Of a DNA stretch of 64,000 nucleotides, positions 17,181 to 26,085 are shown one piece after another. The DNA is from Siccirubricoccus sp. G192 (lineage in GTDB: Bacteria > Pseudomonadota > Alphaproteobacteria > Acetobacterales > Acetobacteraceae). The first letter of the stretch is position 1, and each line of letters opens with the position of its first letter. Made by a program: the position numbers and the translations under genes. The stretch spans positions 3,863,501 through 3,927,500 of the forward strand of contig NZ_JAHREN010000001.1 of NCBI RefSeq assembly GCF_019084075.1, given 5' to 3'. The notes below the pieces were generated by a model, which had not been told where the DNA came from, ran no database searches, and saw nothing but the letters and a program-made list of their open reading frames with translations.

Positions 17181-19446
17181 ATGGAAGGCATCAACCTGGC
17201 CCCGGCCCCGGCGGCGACCGAAGGCTGCTGGCGCTCCTTCGAGGCGGGACGTTGGTGCACGGCGATCGACGTGCGCGACTTCATCCTGCGCAACGTCACC
17301 CCCCTATACTGGCGACGAGTCCTTCCTGGCCGGACCGTCGCCCCGCACCCTCGCCGTCTGGGAGAAGCTGCAGCCCTACTTCGCCGAGGAGCAGCGCAAG
17401 GGCGTGCTCGATGTCGATGCGGCGACGCCCTCCTCCATCCTCGCCCATGCGCCCGGATGGATCGACCGTGACAACGAGGTGATCGTCGGCCTGCAGACGG
17501 ACCGCCCCTTCCGCCGCGCGATCTTTCCCGCCGGCGGCCTGCGCATGGTCGAGGCGGGGCTCCAGGCGGCAGGCTTCGCCGCCGATCCCGCCGTGCACCA
17601 GGCCTTCACCCGCTACCGCAAGACCCACAACGAGGGCGTCTTCGACGCCTATACCCCCGAGATCCTGCGCTGCCGCAAGTCCGGCATCATCACCGGGCTG
17701 CCGGATGCCTACGGGCGCGGCAGGATCATCGGCGACTACCGCCGCGTGGCCCTCTACGGGACCGACCGCCTCCTGGCGGCCAAGCGGCAGGAGCGGGCCC
17801 AGGCTGACGATATGTGGCCAAGCGAGGAGGTCATCCGCACGCGCGAGGAGCTGGCCGAGCAGATGCGGGCCCTCGCCGACCTCGCCGAGATGGGCAAGCG
17901 TTACGGCTGCGACATCACACGCCCGGCCGGGTCGGCGCAGGAGGCGGTGCAGTGGACCTACCTCGCCTATCTCGGCGCCATCAAGGAGGCGAACGGGGCG
18001 GCGATGTCGATCGGCCGCATCTCGGCCTTCCTCGACATCTACATCGAGCGCGACCTGCGCGAGGGAACGCTGGACGAGAGCGGCGCCCAGGAGTTGATCG
18101 ACCAGCTCGTGCAGAAGCTGCGCATCGTCCGCTTCCTCCGCACGCCCGACTACGATTCGCTGTTCAGCGGCGATCCATATTGGGCGACCGAATGCGTGGG
18201 CGGCATGGACCTCGACGGGCGGACGCTGGTCACGCGCACGAGCTACCGCATGCTGCACACCCTGACCAACCTCGGCCCGGCGCCGGAACCGAACATCACC
18301 GTGCTCTGGTCGAAGAGTCTGCCCGAGCCCTTCAAGCGCTACTGCATCCGGATCAGCTTCGAAACTTCATCCTTGCAATACGAGAACGACGACCTGATGC
18401 GCCCATACTGGGGCGACGATTACGGCATCGCCTGCTGCGTCTCGGCAATGCGGCTCGGGAAGCAAATGCAGTTCTTCGGTGCGCGCGCGAACCTCGCCAA
18501 GGCGCTGCTCTATGCCATCAACGGCGGCCGCGACGAGGTCAGCGGCGAGCAGGTCGCGCCGGCCACCGCTCCGGTGACGGGCGACGTGCTCGACCACGAC
18601 GAAGTTTCCGCCAAGTTCGACGCGGCCATGGAGTGGCTCGCTCGCACCTACGTGCACGCGATGGATTGCATCCACTACATGCACGACAAGTACTTCTACG
18701 AGCGCCTGGAGATGGCGCTCCACGACCGTGACATCCTGCGCACCATGGCTTTCGGGATTGCGGGGCTCTCGGTGGTGGCAGACAGCCTTTCGGCGATCAA
18801 ATACGCAAAGGTTCATGTGATCCGGGACGACACCGGCCTGGCAGTGGACTATCGCATCGAAGGGGACTTCCCGAAATACGGCAACGCGGATTCGCGAGTG
18901 GACGAGATCGCGGCCGACATCGTCTCACGCTACATGCAGAAGATCCGCAAGCACCCGACCTACCGCGGCGCGGTGCATACCCAGTCAGTGCTGACCATCA
19001 CCTCGAACGTGGTCTACGGGAAGGCGACCGGCAATACGCCGGACGGGCGCCGCAAGGGCGAGCCCTTCGCGCCCGGCGCGAACCCGATGCATGGCCGGGA
19101 CGGCCATGGCTGGCTGGCCTCCTGCATCTCCCTCGCCCGGCTCCCCTACGCCGACGCTCAGGACGGCATCAGCTACACCGTCTCGGTCGCCCCGAGCCTG
19201 GCGCGGCGCGACGCCGAGGCCTCGATCGGGAACGCGGTCAAGGCCTTCGACATGTACTTCGGGCAGGGGGGCTTCCACATGAACCTCAACGTCCTCTCGA
19301 AGGAAACGCTCGAGGACGCCATGGAGCACCCGGAGAAGTACCCGCAGCTCACCATCCGGGTCTCGGGATACGCCGTGAACTTCGTCCGATTGACGCGCGA
19401 GCAGCAACTGGACGTGATCCGCCGCACCTTCCACTCAAGCTACTGA
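17181..19446 (+). CDS. pflB: Pyruvate formate-lyase (formate C-acetyltransferase), frameshifted near the start
   Basis: Glycyl-radical enzyme that converts pyruvate and CoA to acetyl-CoA and formate in the anaerobic cytoplasm. ATG at 17181 follows ggaggga. After residue 39 the frame shifts in a run of six C at 17299-17304; five C restores [13 protein letters not shown], the conserved N-terminus. The restored length of 754 residues is close to E. coli PflB (about 759). The catalytic pair is Cys418-Cys419 ([20 protein letters not shown]), the same numbering as E. coli, and the radical glycine is Gly729 in RVSGYAVNF. The CC pair marks a true PFL and rules out other glycyl-radical enzymes. First of four co-directional genes. 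Confidence 0.9.
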
Positions 19447-19456
19447 GGAGAGTGCC

Positions 19457-20284
19457 ATGGCCGGGACCGGGACGATGGAGGTCGGCAGCCGCTACGACCT
19501 CCGGGCTGGTCGGTCACCCGATGCTCCTGAGACCGAGGGATTTGAGGGTACCGAGCAGGTCCATGGTTGGGTCCACTCCTACGAAACGGGCTCGACGGTG
19601 GATGGCCCGGGCGTGCGACTCATGCTGTTCATGTCGGGGTGCTTCCTGCGCTGCCAGTACTGCCACAACCCCGACACCTGGAAGATGAAGGACGGCACGA
19701 AAATCGAGCTGTCGCACGCGATCCGGCGCCTCGGCGACTTCGCGCCGGCGCTTCGTGCCATGGGCGGCGGCCTCACGATCTCGGGCGGCGAGCCCCTGGT
19801 CCAGGTCGGCTTCACCCGCGGCCTGTTCGCCGCAGCCAAGGAGATGGGCCTGCACACCGCCCTCGATACCTCGGGGTTCCTCGGGCACCGGGCCGACGAC
19901 GACTATCTGAAGAACGTCGACCTGGTGCTGCTCGACATCAAGAGCGGCGATCCCGACACCTACCGCAGGGTTACGGGAGTTGAGCTCCGGCCGACCCTGC
20001 GCTTCGCTGAGCGGCTGAGCGCCATGGGCAAGCCCGTCTGGGTGCGCTTCGTGCTCGTCCCAGGTCTCACCGACAACCCGGCGAACATCGGGAAGGTGGC
20101 GGAGTTCGTCGCGCCCATGAAAAACGTCGAGTGGGTCGAGGTCCTGCCCTTCCACCAGATGGGTGAGTTCAAGTGGAAGGCACTCGGGCTCGACTACAAG
20201 CTCGTCGACACGCCGACGCCGACGGCCGAGCAGGTGCACGCCGCGCTCGAGATCTTCCGTGCCGCGGGCTGCCGCGCCCGCTGA
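19457..20284 (+). CDS. pflA: Pyruvate formate-lyase activating enzyme
   Basis: 275 residues, 10 bases after pflB, with a ggagag ribosome site. A radical-SAM enzyme that puts the glycyl radical on PflB. The iron-sulphur motif is CFLRCQYC (Cys62, Cys66, Cys69), followed by GGGLTISGGEPLVQ, DTSGF and LLDIKSGDPDTYRRVTG, all standard PflA motifs; PFL-AEs lack the extra ferredoxin domain of other activases and so does this. About 30 extra N-terminal residues precede VHGWVHSYETGSTVDGPG. Confidence 0.93.
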   Translation: MAGTGTMEVGSRYDLRAGRSPDAPETEGFEGTEQVHGWVHSYETGSTVDGPGVRLMLFMSGCFLRCQYCHNPDTWKMKDGTKIELSHAIRRLGDFAPALRAMGGGLTISGGEPLVQVGFTRGLFAAAKEMGLHTALDTSGFLGHRADDDYLKNVDLVLLDIKSGDPDTYRRVTGVELRPTLRFAERLSAMGKPVWVRFVLVPGLTDNPANIGKVAEFVAPMKNVEWVEVLPFHQMGEFKWKALGLDYKLVDTPTPTAEQVHAALEIFRAAGCRAR

Positions 20285-20310
20285 CGGAACCAAGGGAGGG
20301 GACGAACGCC

Positions 20311-21906
20311 ATGATGGCCTCCGTAAGCGAGCTGATCGGCACGCAGCCCATACTCGCGCTCTTCCTCGCCATCGGCCTCGGTTATGCGGTGGGCCAGATC
20401 AGCATCCTCGGCTTCTCGCTCGGCATCGGCGCCGTCCTGTTCGTCGGGTTGTTCATCGGCGCCATCGCGCCCAAGGCCCAGATTGCCGGTCCCATCGGCC
20501 TTATCGGACTGATCATGTTCCTCTACGGGATCGGCATCCTGTACGGGCGCCAGTTCTTCGAGGGGCTGACGGGGCCTGGACGCACCTACAACCTGCTCGC
20601 CTTCGTCGCCGTCCTGGCCGGGCTGCTCGTGGCACTCGGGCTCGGGGCGGCGTTCGACCTGCAACTGGGTCACACGCTCGGCATTTTCGCTGGGTCCATG
20701 ACCAGCACCGCGACGCTGCAGGCAGCGCTGGACGTCATGGGCACCCGCGAGCCCTCGATCGGCTATTCGGTCGCCTACCCCTTCGGCGTCATCGGCCCGA
20801 TCCTCTGCTTCTACTTCATGACGCGCCGCGTGCAGCCGGTCTTCCCGCCCAAGCCGGCGCGCTTCCATATGGGCGAAGTGACCATCGAGCGCCTGCCGGA
20901 AGCCGGCAGCACCCTCGGCGCCGTCATGGCGACGCTGCCCGAGGGCGTCCAGGTTGCGGGCGTGCGGAAGGAGGACCACAACCGCTTCCCTGACCCGTCG
21001 ATCGAGCTCGAGCCGGGTGATGCCCTCCTCGTCGCCTCGGACCGTGCCGCGGGGATCACGGAAACCGGGGCTGCCCTCGGCAGGCTCGAGCCAGGCCGGA
21101 TCGCAAAGGACCGCGCCGACCTTTCCTATCAGCGCTTCTTCGTCTCCAAACCCGGTCTGACCGGCAGGGGACTCGGCGAGTTGGAGATGCCGCCCGGCCT
21201 TCCCATCCAGTTCCTCCACGTGCGGCGCTACGACGTGGACCTGATGCCGGCACCGGATCTCGCCCTCGAGATCGGCGATCGCGTCGGGGTCCTCGTCCCC
21301 GCAGACCAGGTCCCGGCGGCGCGCGCCTTCTTCGGGGATACCGTGAAGTCGGCCGCGGAATTCAGCTACGTCTCGGTTGGCTTCGGCATGGTGCTCGGGG
21401 TTCTGCTCGGCCTGATCCCCATCCCGGTGCCGGGGGTCGGCACCGTCACGCTCGGCATCGGCGGCGGGCCACTCATCGTCGCCCTCGTCCTCGGCCGGTT
21501 CCGGCGCACCGGGCCGATCAGCTGGGTCATGCCGCTGCCGGCCAATATCGTCCTGCGGAATTTCGGCCTGACACTGTTCCTGGCGACGGTCGGGATCAAC
21601 TCCGGGCAGGCCTTCGTAACCACCGTCGCGGCGACCGGGCCGCTGATGCTGTTGATCGGCGCCGCCGTGCTGCTCACGACCGTGGCGATCGTGCTCCTTG
21701 CCGGCTTCTACCTGCTGCGCCTGCCCTATGACGACCTGCTTGGCGTCGCCGCCGGTGCCACCGGCAACCCGGCGATCCTGGTCTACGCGACGCGCATGGC
21801 CCCGACGGAGCGGCCCGACATCGGCTACGCAATGATCTTCCCCTCGGCGACCATCGTGAAGGTCGTCGCCGTGCAGATCATCGGCCTGATCGCGCTGGGC
21901 GGCTAA
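20311..21906 (+). CDS. AspT/YidE-type putative antiporter
   Basis: 531 residues; ATG at 20311 after gggagggg. Architecture of the aspartate:alanine exchanger (AAE) family: N-terminal membrane half (about residues 1-170) with GIFAGSMTSTATLQAAL, a central soluble part with two TrkA-C-like units (PDPSIELEPGDALLVAS; FLHVRRYDVDLMPAPDL), and a C-terminal membrane half ending with GVAAGATGNPAILVYAT. The two similar glycine motifs are the pair expected from the internal duplication. Lying between pflA and focA, it may exchange a fermentation-linked carboxylate or amino acid. Substrate is inferred only. Confidence 0.85.
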   Translation: MMASVSELIGTQPILALFLAIGLGYAVGQISILGFSLGIGAVLFVGLFIGAIAPKAQIAGPIGLIGLIMFLYGIGILYGRQFFEGLTGPGRTYNLLAFVAVLAGLLVALGLGAAFDLQLGHTLGIFAGSMTSTATLQAALDVMGTREPSIGYSVAYPFGVIGPILCFYFMTRRVQPVFPPKPARFHMGEVTIERLPEAGSTLGAVMATLPEGVQVAGVRKEDHNRFPDPSIELEPGDALLVASDRAAGITETGAALGRLEPGRIAKDRADLSYQRFFVSKPGLTGRGLGELEMPPGLPIQFLHVRRYDVDLMPAPDLALEIGDRVGVLVPADQVPAARAFFGDTVKSAAEFSYVSVGFGMVLGVLLGLIPIPVPGVGTVTLGIGGGPLIVALVLGRFRRTGPISWVMPLPANIVLRNFGLTLFLATVGINSGQAFVTTVAATGPLMLLIGAAVLLTTVAIVLLAGFYLLRLPYDDLLGVAAGATGNPAILVYATRMAPTERPDIGYAMIFPSATIVKVVAVQIIGLIALGG

Positions 21907-21915
21907 GAGCGCGTG

Positions 21916-22891
21916 ATGGAGCCACAACTTTCGCCGCAGGCCGGGGTGGAAGCACGGCGCAGCAGGCCGGCCGGGGCGGAGGCGTGGCCGCGGCCACCCT
22001 TTGATACCGGCGCGGGGCCTGGCCCGCTGGCGGGAATCGAGGGGCGCCTGCCGCCCGAGATCGCCGCTCAGGCGGAGGCCGACGGTGTCGCCAAGGCGGC
22101 GCAGGACAGCGTCACCCTCCTTGCGCTCGGCGTGCTCGGGGGGCGCCTTCATCTCCTTCGGCGCGGTCTTCGCCACCGTGGCGCTGACCGGGGCCGAGGC
22201 CGCGGTCCCGTTCGGCCTCGCCCGCGTGGTCGCCGGCCTCGTCTTCGGCGTCGGCCTCAGCCTCGTGCTGCTCGGCGGGGCGCAGATCTTCACGGGTGAC
22301 GTGCTGATGGTGATGGCCTGGGCGAGCGGCCGGCTCGCGGCGCGGCGCGTCCTGCGGGCCTGGGCGGTCGTCTGGGTCGGGAACTTCGCGGGCGCCCTGG
22401 GTACCGCGGCGCTCATGTTCCTCGCCGGCCATCACCTGTTCGGCGCCGGTCAGGTCGGGGTCACGGCGCTCCGGACCGCCGAGGCGAAGGCGGCGCTTCC
22501 CTTCGGGACGGCGGTGGCGCTCGGCGTGCTCTGCAATACGCTGGTCTGCATGGCGATCTGGCTCTCGCTCTCGAGCCGCCTGCCGGCGCACCGCATGCTC
22601 GTCACGGTGCTGCCGATCGCCGCCTTCGTCGCCGCCGGGTTCGAGCACGCGGTCGCCAACATGTACTTCCTCGGCTTCGGCGTGCTGGTGAAGGCCGCCG
22701 CCTCCGACGCCTTCTGGAGCATGGTGCAGCTCGGGCCCGAGCGCTTCCCAGCGGTAGGCCTCGCAGGCTTGGCGCACAACCTCGCGGCGGTGACGCTCGG
22801 CAATGTCGCGGGCGGGGCAGTGCTGGTGGCGGGCGCCTATTGGGTGCTATACCGGCGCCCGAGGCGCGGCGCCGCGGCCAGGGGCGGCTGA
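21916..22891 (+). CDS. focA: FocA-type formate/nitrite channel, frameshifted
   Basis: Pentameric formate channel family. ATG at 21916, ten bases after the antiporter stop. The first 75 residues are a hydrophilic leader (LPPEIAAQAEADGVAKAAQDS). The shift is in a run of six G at 22138-22143; five G restores LGVLGGAFISFGAVFATVAL. The restored protein of about 324 residues has the six-helix pattern with the conserved loops LGGAQIFTGDVLM, WVGNFAGALGTA, GVLCNTLVCMAIWLS and GFEHAVANMYFLG, the last including the channel-gating histidine region. It completes a pyruvate-to-formate export unit. Confidence 0.88.
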
Positions 22892-23468
22892 CTTCCGCAG
22901 GGTGGCCGACCGTCCGCCGAGATGTAGTGAGGTTTTCCCTCTCCTCGAACGCCGTCATGATCCCCTGCGCGCCCGGGACCGGATTCGACCTGATTGGGTT
23001 GCGGCCAATCGGCGGCGGATTCATGTTGAGCACCGTTCGTGCTACGGCCCGCCCTGGTCCCCGTTCTCCTTGATCGTCGTGAAGCCTTGCGGGAACAGGC
23101 TGTGCCACTGTCTGGACGTGGGACCTGCGGCGGCCAGGAGCGACGCCAAACCGCGACTACCAGGACGCTCCTCGCTGAATATTGCGCTCACGGGTTTGGT
23201 TCCAGCCGACGCAAGTGTTGCTCCATGAGGCCCGCATAAGGTGGGTTGCCATTGACTTTGGATGGGCATGCCGAGCGCCGGCGAGTGGGCACCGCTGAGG
23301 CGGCGCCGGATGCGGTGCTGCCCGGGTCGGGCCCGGCCGAAACACCGCGGGAGGCCAAATCGCCGCGACCGGGATGAAGCGGCGGCGGCGCGCGGCCACA
23401 TACGGTAGGCGGGGGCCAGCAGGCCGAGTTCAGGTCGTGCCGGAGCCGACCGCAGCGAGGCCGCCGCC
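22892..23468. other. 577-bp stretch without a supported gene
   Basis: Frames here are short or arginine-rich on both strands. No hairpin with a T-run follows the focA stop. The sequence just before 23469 has no obvious ribosome site. Confidence 0.35.
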
Positions 23469-24044
23469 ATGGACCGCAGCATCGTCGCCCTCAGGCTCCT
23501 CCTGCTCACCCCCGCTCTCACCGCGGCGGGGCTGGCCTTGGGCCTGCCCTCGGTCGCCGATGCGCGCGGGGGCGGAGGCGGCGGGGTGAGCGGTTTCCAC
23601 GGAGGCATTGGTGCCTCTCACGGCGGCGGGTTGGCCTTCGGCGGCCGGGGGCTCGCCACAGGCGGGGGCGCCTTCGCCCCGCGCGCCGCGGCAGTACCGC
23701 ATGGCCTCACCGTGCCGCGCGTCACAATCATACCGCAAGGCTTCCGCCACGGTGCCGTCCCACGCACCGGCATGGTCGTGGCGCCGCACGGGCACCATCA
23801 CGTCCGAAGCCTGAGCATGCCCGGGATCCCGCTTCTCTTCGGCACGACAGTCCCGCCCTTCGGCATCTCGACCTTCGGGACTCCCGTTGGATCGGCCGCA
23901 CCGACTCCGGTCCACCCGGGCGTGGTCGCCGCCGAGGTCTGGCGGCGGGACGGCAATGTATGGCGCCTCGACTCGGCATCACGCCCTATAACGGCATGGC
24001 GGAGGGGCGCGGATAGGCGCTGGCACCCACAGGGAGGGAACTAA
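23469..24044 (+). CDS. Secreted glycine/histidine-rich protein
   Basis: 191 residues. A signal peptide (MDRSIVALRLLLLTPALTAAG, cleavage near ADA/RG) is followed by a glycine-rich stretch with repeated GGG and GGR units, a histidine cluster (GHHHV) and a C-terminal segment with tryptophans (VWRRDGNVWRLDSASRP). Low complexity; possibly a surface or metal-binding periplasmic protein. No family recognised. Confidence 0.5.
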   Translation: MDRSIVALRLLLLTPALTAAGLALGLPSVADARGGGGGGVSGFHGGIGASHGGGLAFGGRGLATGGGAFAPRAAAVPHGLTVPRVTIIPQGFRHGAVPRTGMVVAPHGHHHVRSLSMPGIPLLFGTTVPPFGISTFGTPVGSAAPTPVHPGVVAAEVWRRDGNVWRLDSASRPITAWRRGADRRWHPQGGN

Positions 24045-24341
24045 TGAGGGCCTGTGCGCGGATCCGGTGAGCCATATCCCGTAGGGATCTCGGCGGGTAT
24101 CCAGACCCAGGATGCTGCCTTTCCGGCGGCCCATGCACAGATCTCTCATACCGGCTGCATGAAATCCTGACCCATGGTCAGCGGTCATGCGCTCGGTATG
24201 ATTTTCCTCGCCAACGGCATTGGGACGACGGGACCACCGGTTTTCGGCCATCGTGCGACACAGTTTTCTTCTGACACCGCGTCTTACGGGCTCGGTTTGC
24301 GTTCTTACCTCGGTTCCAAAAGGGGAGTTGCCATTCTGGAG

Positions 24342-25301
24342 ATGTCCAGCGTCCGACATGCTCGCTTCGACGACTTCGAGGCATTCGCGGCCTCGGTGCC
24401 CGGCGCCTCGCTTGCCGCCACGCCGCTTCGCCCCGGCCCCTTCTTCAGCGCGACCACCGAGCTGAGGCTCGGCGACGTCGTCCTCCAGGTCGGGCGCAAC
24501 ACGCCCCTGATGGCGCTCGGGGCCGTGGACCCCGGCACCCTCTGGGTCGTGTTGCCGCTCGGGGCGGCCGGGACGCTTCGGCTGGACGGGCGGGAGGTCG
24601 GGCCGGGCGACGTTGCCCTGCACGGCCCTGGCGCCCATGTCAACGGGGCCAACTCCCAGGACACAGGCTGGGCACTGGTCGCACTGCCGTCCGCGGCGGC
24701 GGAGGCCCTGCTGGAGCCGCCGCGCCGCTCCCCGCTGCCTCGCCCCGGCACCCACGCCGTTCTCCGCGTCGACGGCGATGCCTGGGAGCGGGCCGCCTCG
24801 CTGGTGCGGGGAGCCGCGGCGGTCGCGGCGGAGGACCCGGGCGTATTCGCGGTCGCGGAGGCCCGGCGCGGGCTGCGGGACGAGCTGCTGGAGGCCCTGC
24901 GCGAGCTGCTCGCCTGCCGGCACGGGGGCACCCGCACCAGGCCGCTCCCCGCGCCCTCGGAGCGGCGGCGGACCCTTCGGGCGGTGGAGGACCTGCTCCG
25001 GGCGGAGCCGGGCCGGGCCGGGAGTGTCGAGGAGGTCTGCGCCACCCTCCGCCTGCCACCGTCGCGGCTGCGGGCCGCCGTCAAGGCGAGTTTTGCGGTG
25101 GATGCCGAGCTCTACCTCAGGCTGCGGCGCCTGGCCCTGGTGCGCGCCGCGCTACGCCCGGCCGGCGGGGAGCCGCGCTGGGCCGAGGTGGCGCAGGTGG
25201 CAGCGGCGCACGGCTTCCGGGACATGGAGGCCTTCACGCAGGAGTACCACGACCTGTTCGGCGAGGACCCGGCACTCACCTTCCGTCTCTCCGCCGAATG
25301 A
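24342..25301 (+). CDS. AraC-family transcriptional regulator (copy 3 of 3)
   Basis: 319 residues from MSSVRHARFDDFEAFAASV. Same layout as the two tandem copies at 13122-15359: a cupin-like N-terminus (LAATPLRPGPFFSATTELRL; ATPLRPGPF parallels ATPLSAGPF of copy 2) and a C-terminal AraC domain (YLRLRRLALVRAALRP, AAHGFRDMEAFTQEYHDLFGE). The DNA-binding end is more diverged than between copies 1 and 2. The ATG lies directly after ctggag with almost no spacer, and an AAAGGGGAG sits 15 bases further up, so the start is uncertain. Confidence 0.78.
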   Translation: MSSVRHARFDDFEAFAASVPGASLAATPLRPGPFFSATTELRLGDVVLQVGRNTPLMALGAVDPGTLWVVLPLGAAGTLRLDGREVGPGDVALHGPGAHVNGANSQDTGWALVALPSAAAEALLEPPRRSPLPRPGTHAVLRVDGDAWERAASLVRGAAAVAAEDPGVFAVAEARRGLRDELLEALRELLACRHGGTRTRPLPAPSERRRTLRAVEDLLRAEPGRAGSVEEVCATLRLPPSRLRAAVKASFAVDAELYLRLRRLALVRAALRPAGGEPRWAEVAQVAAAHGFRDMEAFTQEYHDLFGEDPALTFRLSAE

Positions 25302-25587
25302 TCCTTCGGCATTCGGTGAACCGGTCCGGAGGGCCGACCGCCGCCGTGGCGGAGGAAAACTGACAGTGTTTGACGGAGGGAGGTAGGCCGGCGGGCGCTA
25401 TACATTGCTGGCCGTCCTGGGACGCCGTGGCCGAGGCTGGAGTGACCGGCAGGCGATGCGGCTTCGGCGGGCGCGGTCGAACTGGGCCGCCGCAGGGCGG
25501 GGAACGCGGCGGGAGCCGGTGCACCCCGGTCGAGGATGCCGTCCGGCTGAGCGGCCCGGGCCCGTACCTTCTCGGAAGGACACGCCG

Positions 25588-26082
25588 TTGAGCACGTCAC
25601 CCCACCCCGCTGCGCCGCACCACCTGCCCTTCTACCTCCCCGGACCCGACGGCTCCGACCCGGTCCTGGTCGGCACGGGCATCTTCCTGGCCGTCGCGCT
25701 GCTCGCCTTCGGCCTGCTCTTCCTGCGGTTGCACACTCTGCCGGAGCGCATGGCCCACCGCGGGAACAAGCTGCAGTTCGAGATCGTGGCCGTGCTGGGC
25801 CTGCTCGCGCTGTTCACGCACATGCACATCTTCTGGGTGGCGGGCCTGCTCCTCGCCCTGATCGACCTGCCGGACTTCACCGGGCCGCTGCGCCGCATCG
25901 CGGGCTCGGCGGAGAGGGTCGCCGGGCTGCAGCCGGGCGAGGGCGACACCGTCGGCGACGGGGAAGTCGCCGGCCGGATGTCGGGGCACGGCTCGGCAGA
26001 AGAGCGGCCGGACGGCCACGCAACGGACATCGCACCGCCGCCGCGCGCAAGCGAGGTGGCCCGCGAGCGCTACGAGGCCTGA
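25588..26082 (+). CDS. DUF3302 (YibI-like) inner-membrane protein, TTG start
   Basis: 164 residues. The start is TTG at 25588, supported by ggaagga eight bases upstream and by the absence of a suitable ATG. Two transmembrane helices (GTGIFLAVALLAFGLLFLRL and LLALFTHMHIFWVAGLLLAL) surround the conserved-looking LPERMAHRGNKLQFEIV. The tail is hydrophilic. DUF3302 genes are typically paired with a YibH-type HlyD gene, and here the HlyD gene begins three bases after the stop. Confidence 0.7.
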   Translation: MSTSPHPAAPHHLPFYLPGPDGSDPVLVGTGIFLAVALLAFGLLFLRLHTLPERMAHRGNKLQFEIVAVLGLLALFTHMHIFWVAGLLLALIDLPDFTGPLRRIAGSAERVAGLQPGEGDTVGDGEVAGRMSGHGSAEERPDGHATDIAPPPRASEVARERYEA

Positions 26083-26085
26083 ACC

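Noticed and set aside
17181..19446. Another glycyl-radical enzyme such as a diol dehydratase or choline lyase
   Set aside because: The adjacent cysteine pair and PFL-type N-terminus mark pyruvate formate-lyase, and the activase lacks the extra ferredoxin clusters of the others.
20194..22416. 740-residue minus-strand frame under the antiporter and focA
   Set aside because: Composition is Arg/Gly/His-rich with no domain, and the plus strand encodes recognisable membrane proteins; long antisense frames are expected at this GC content.
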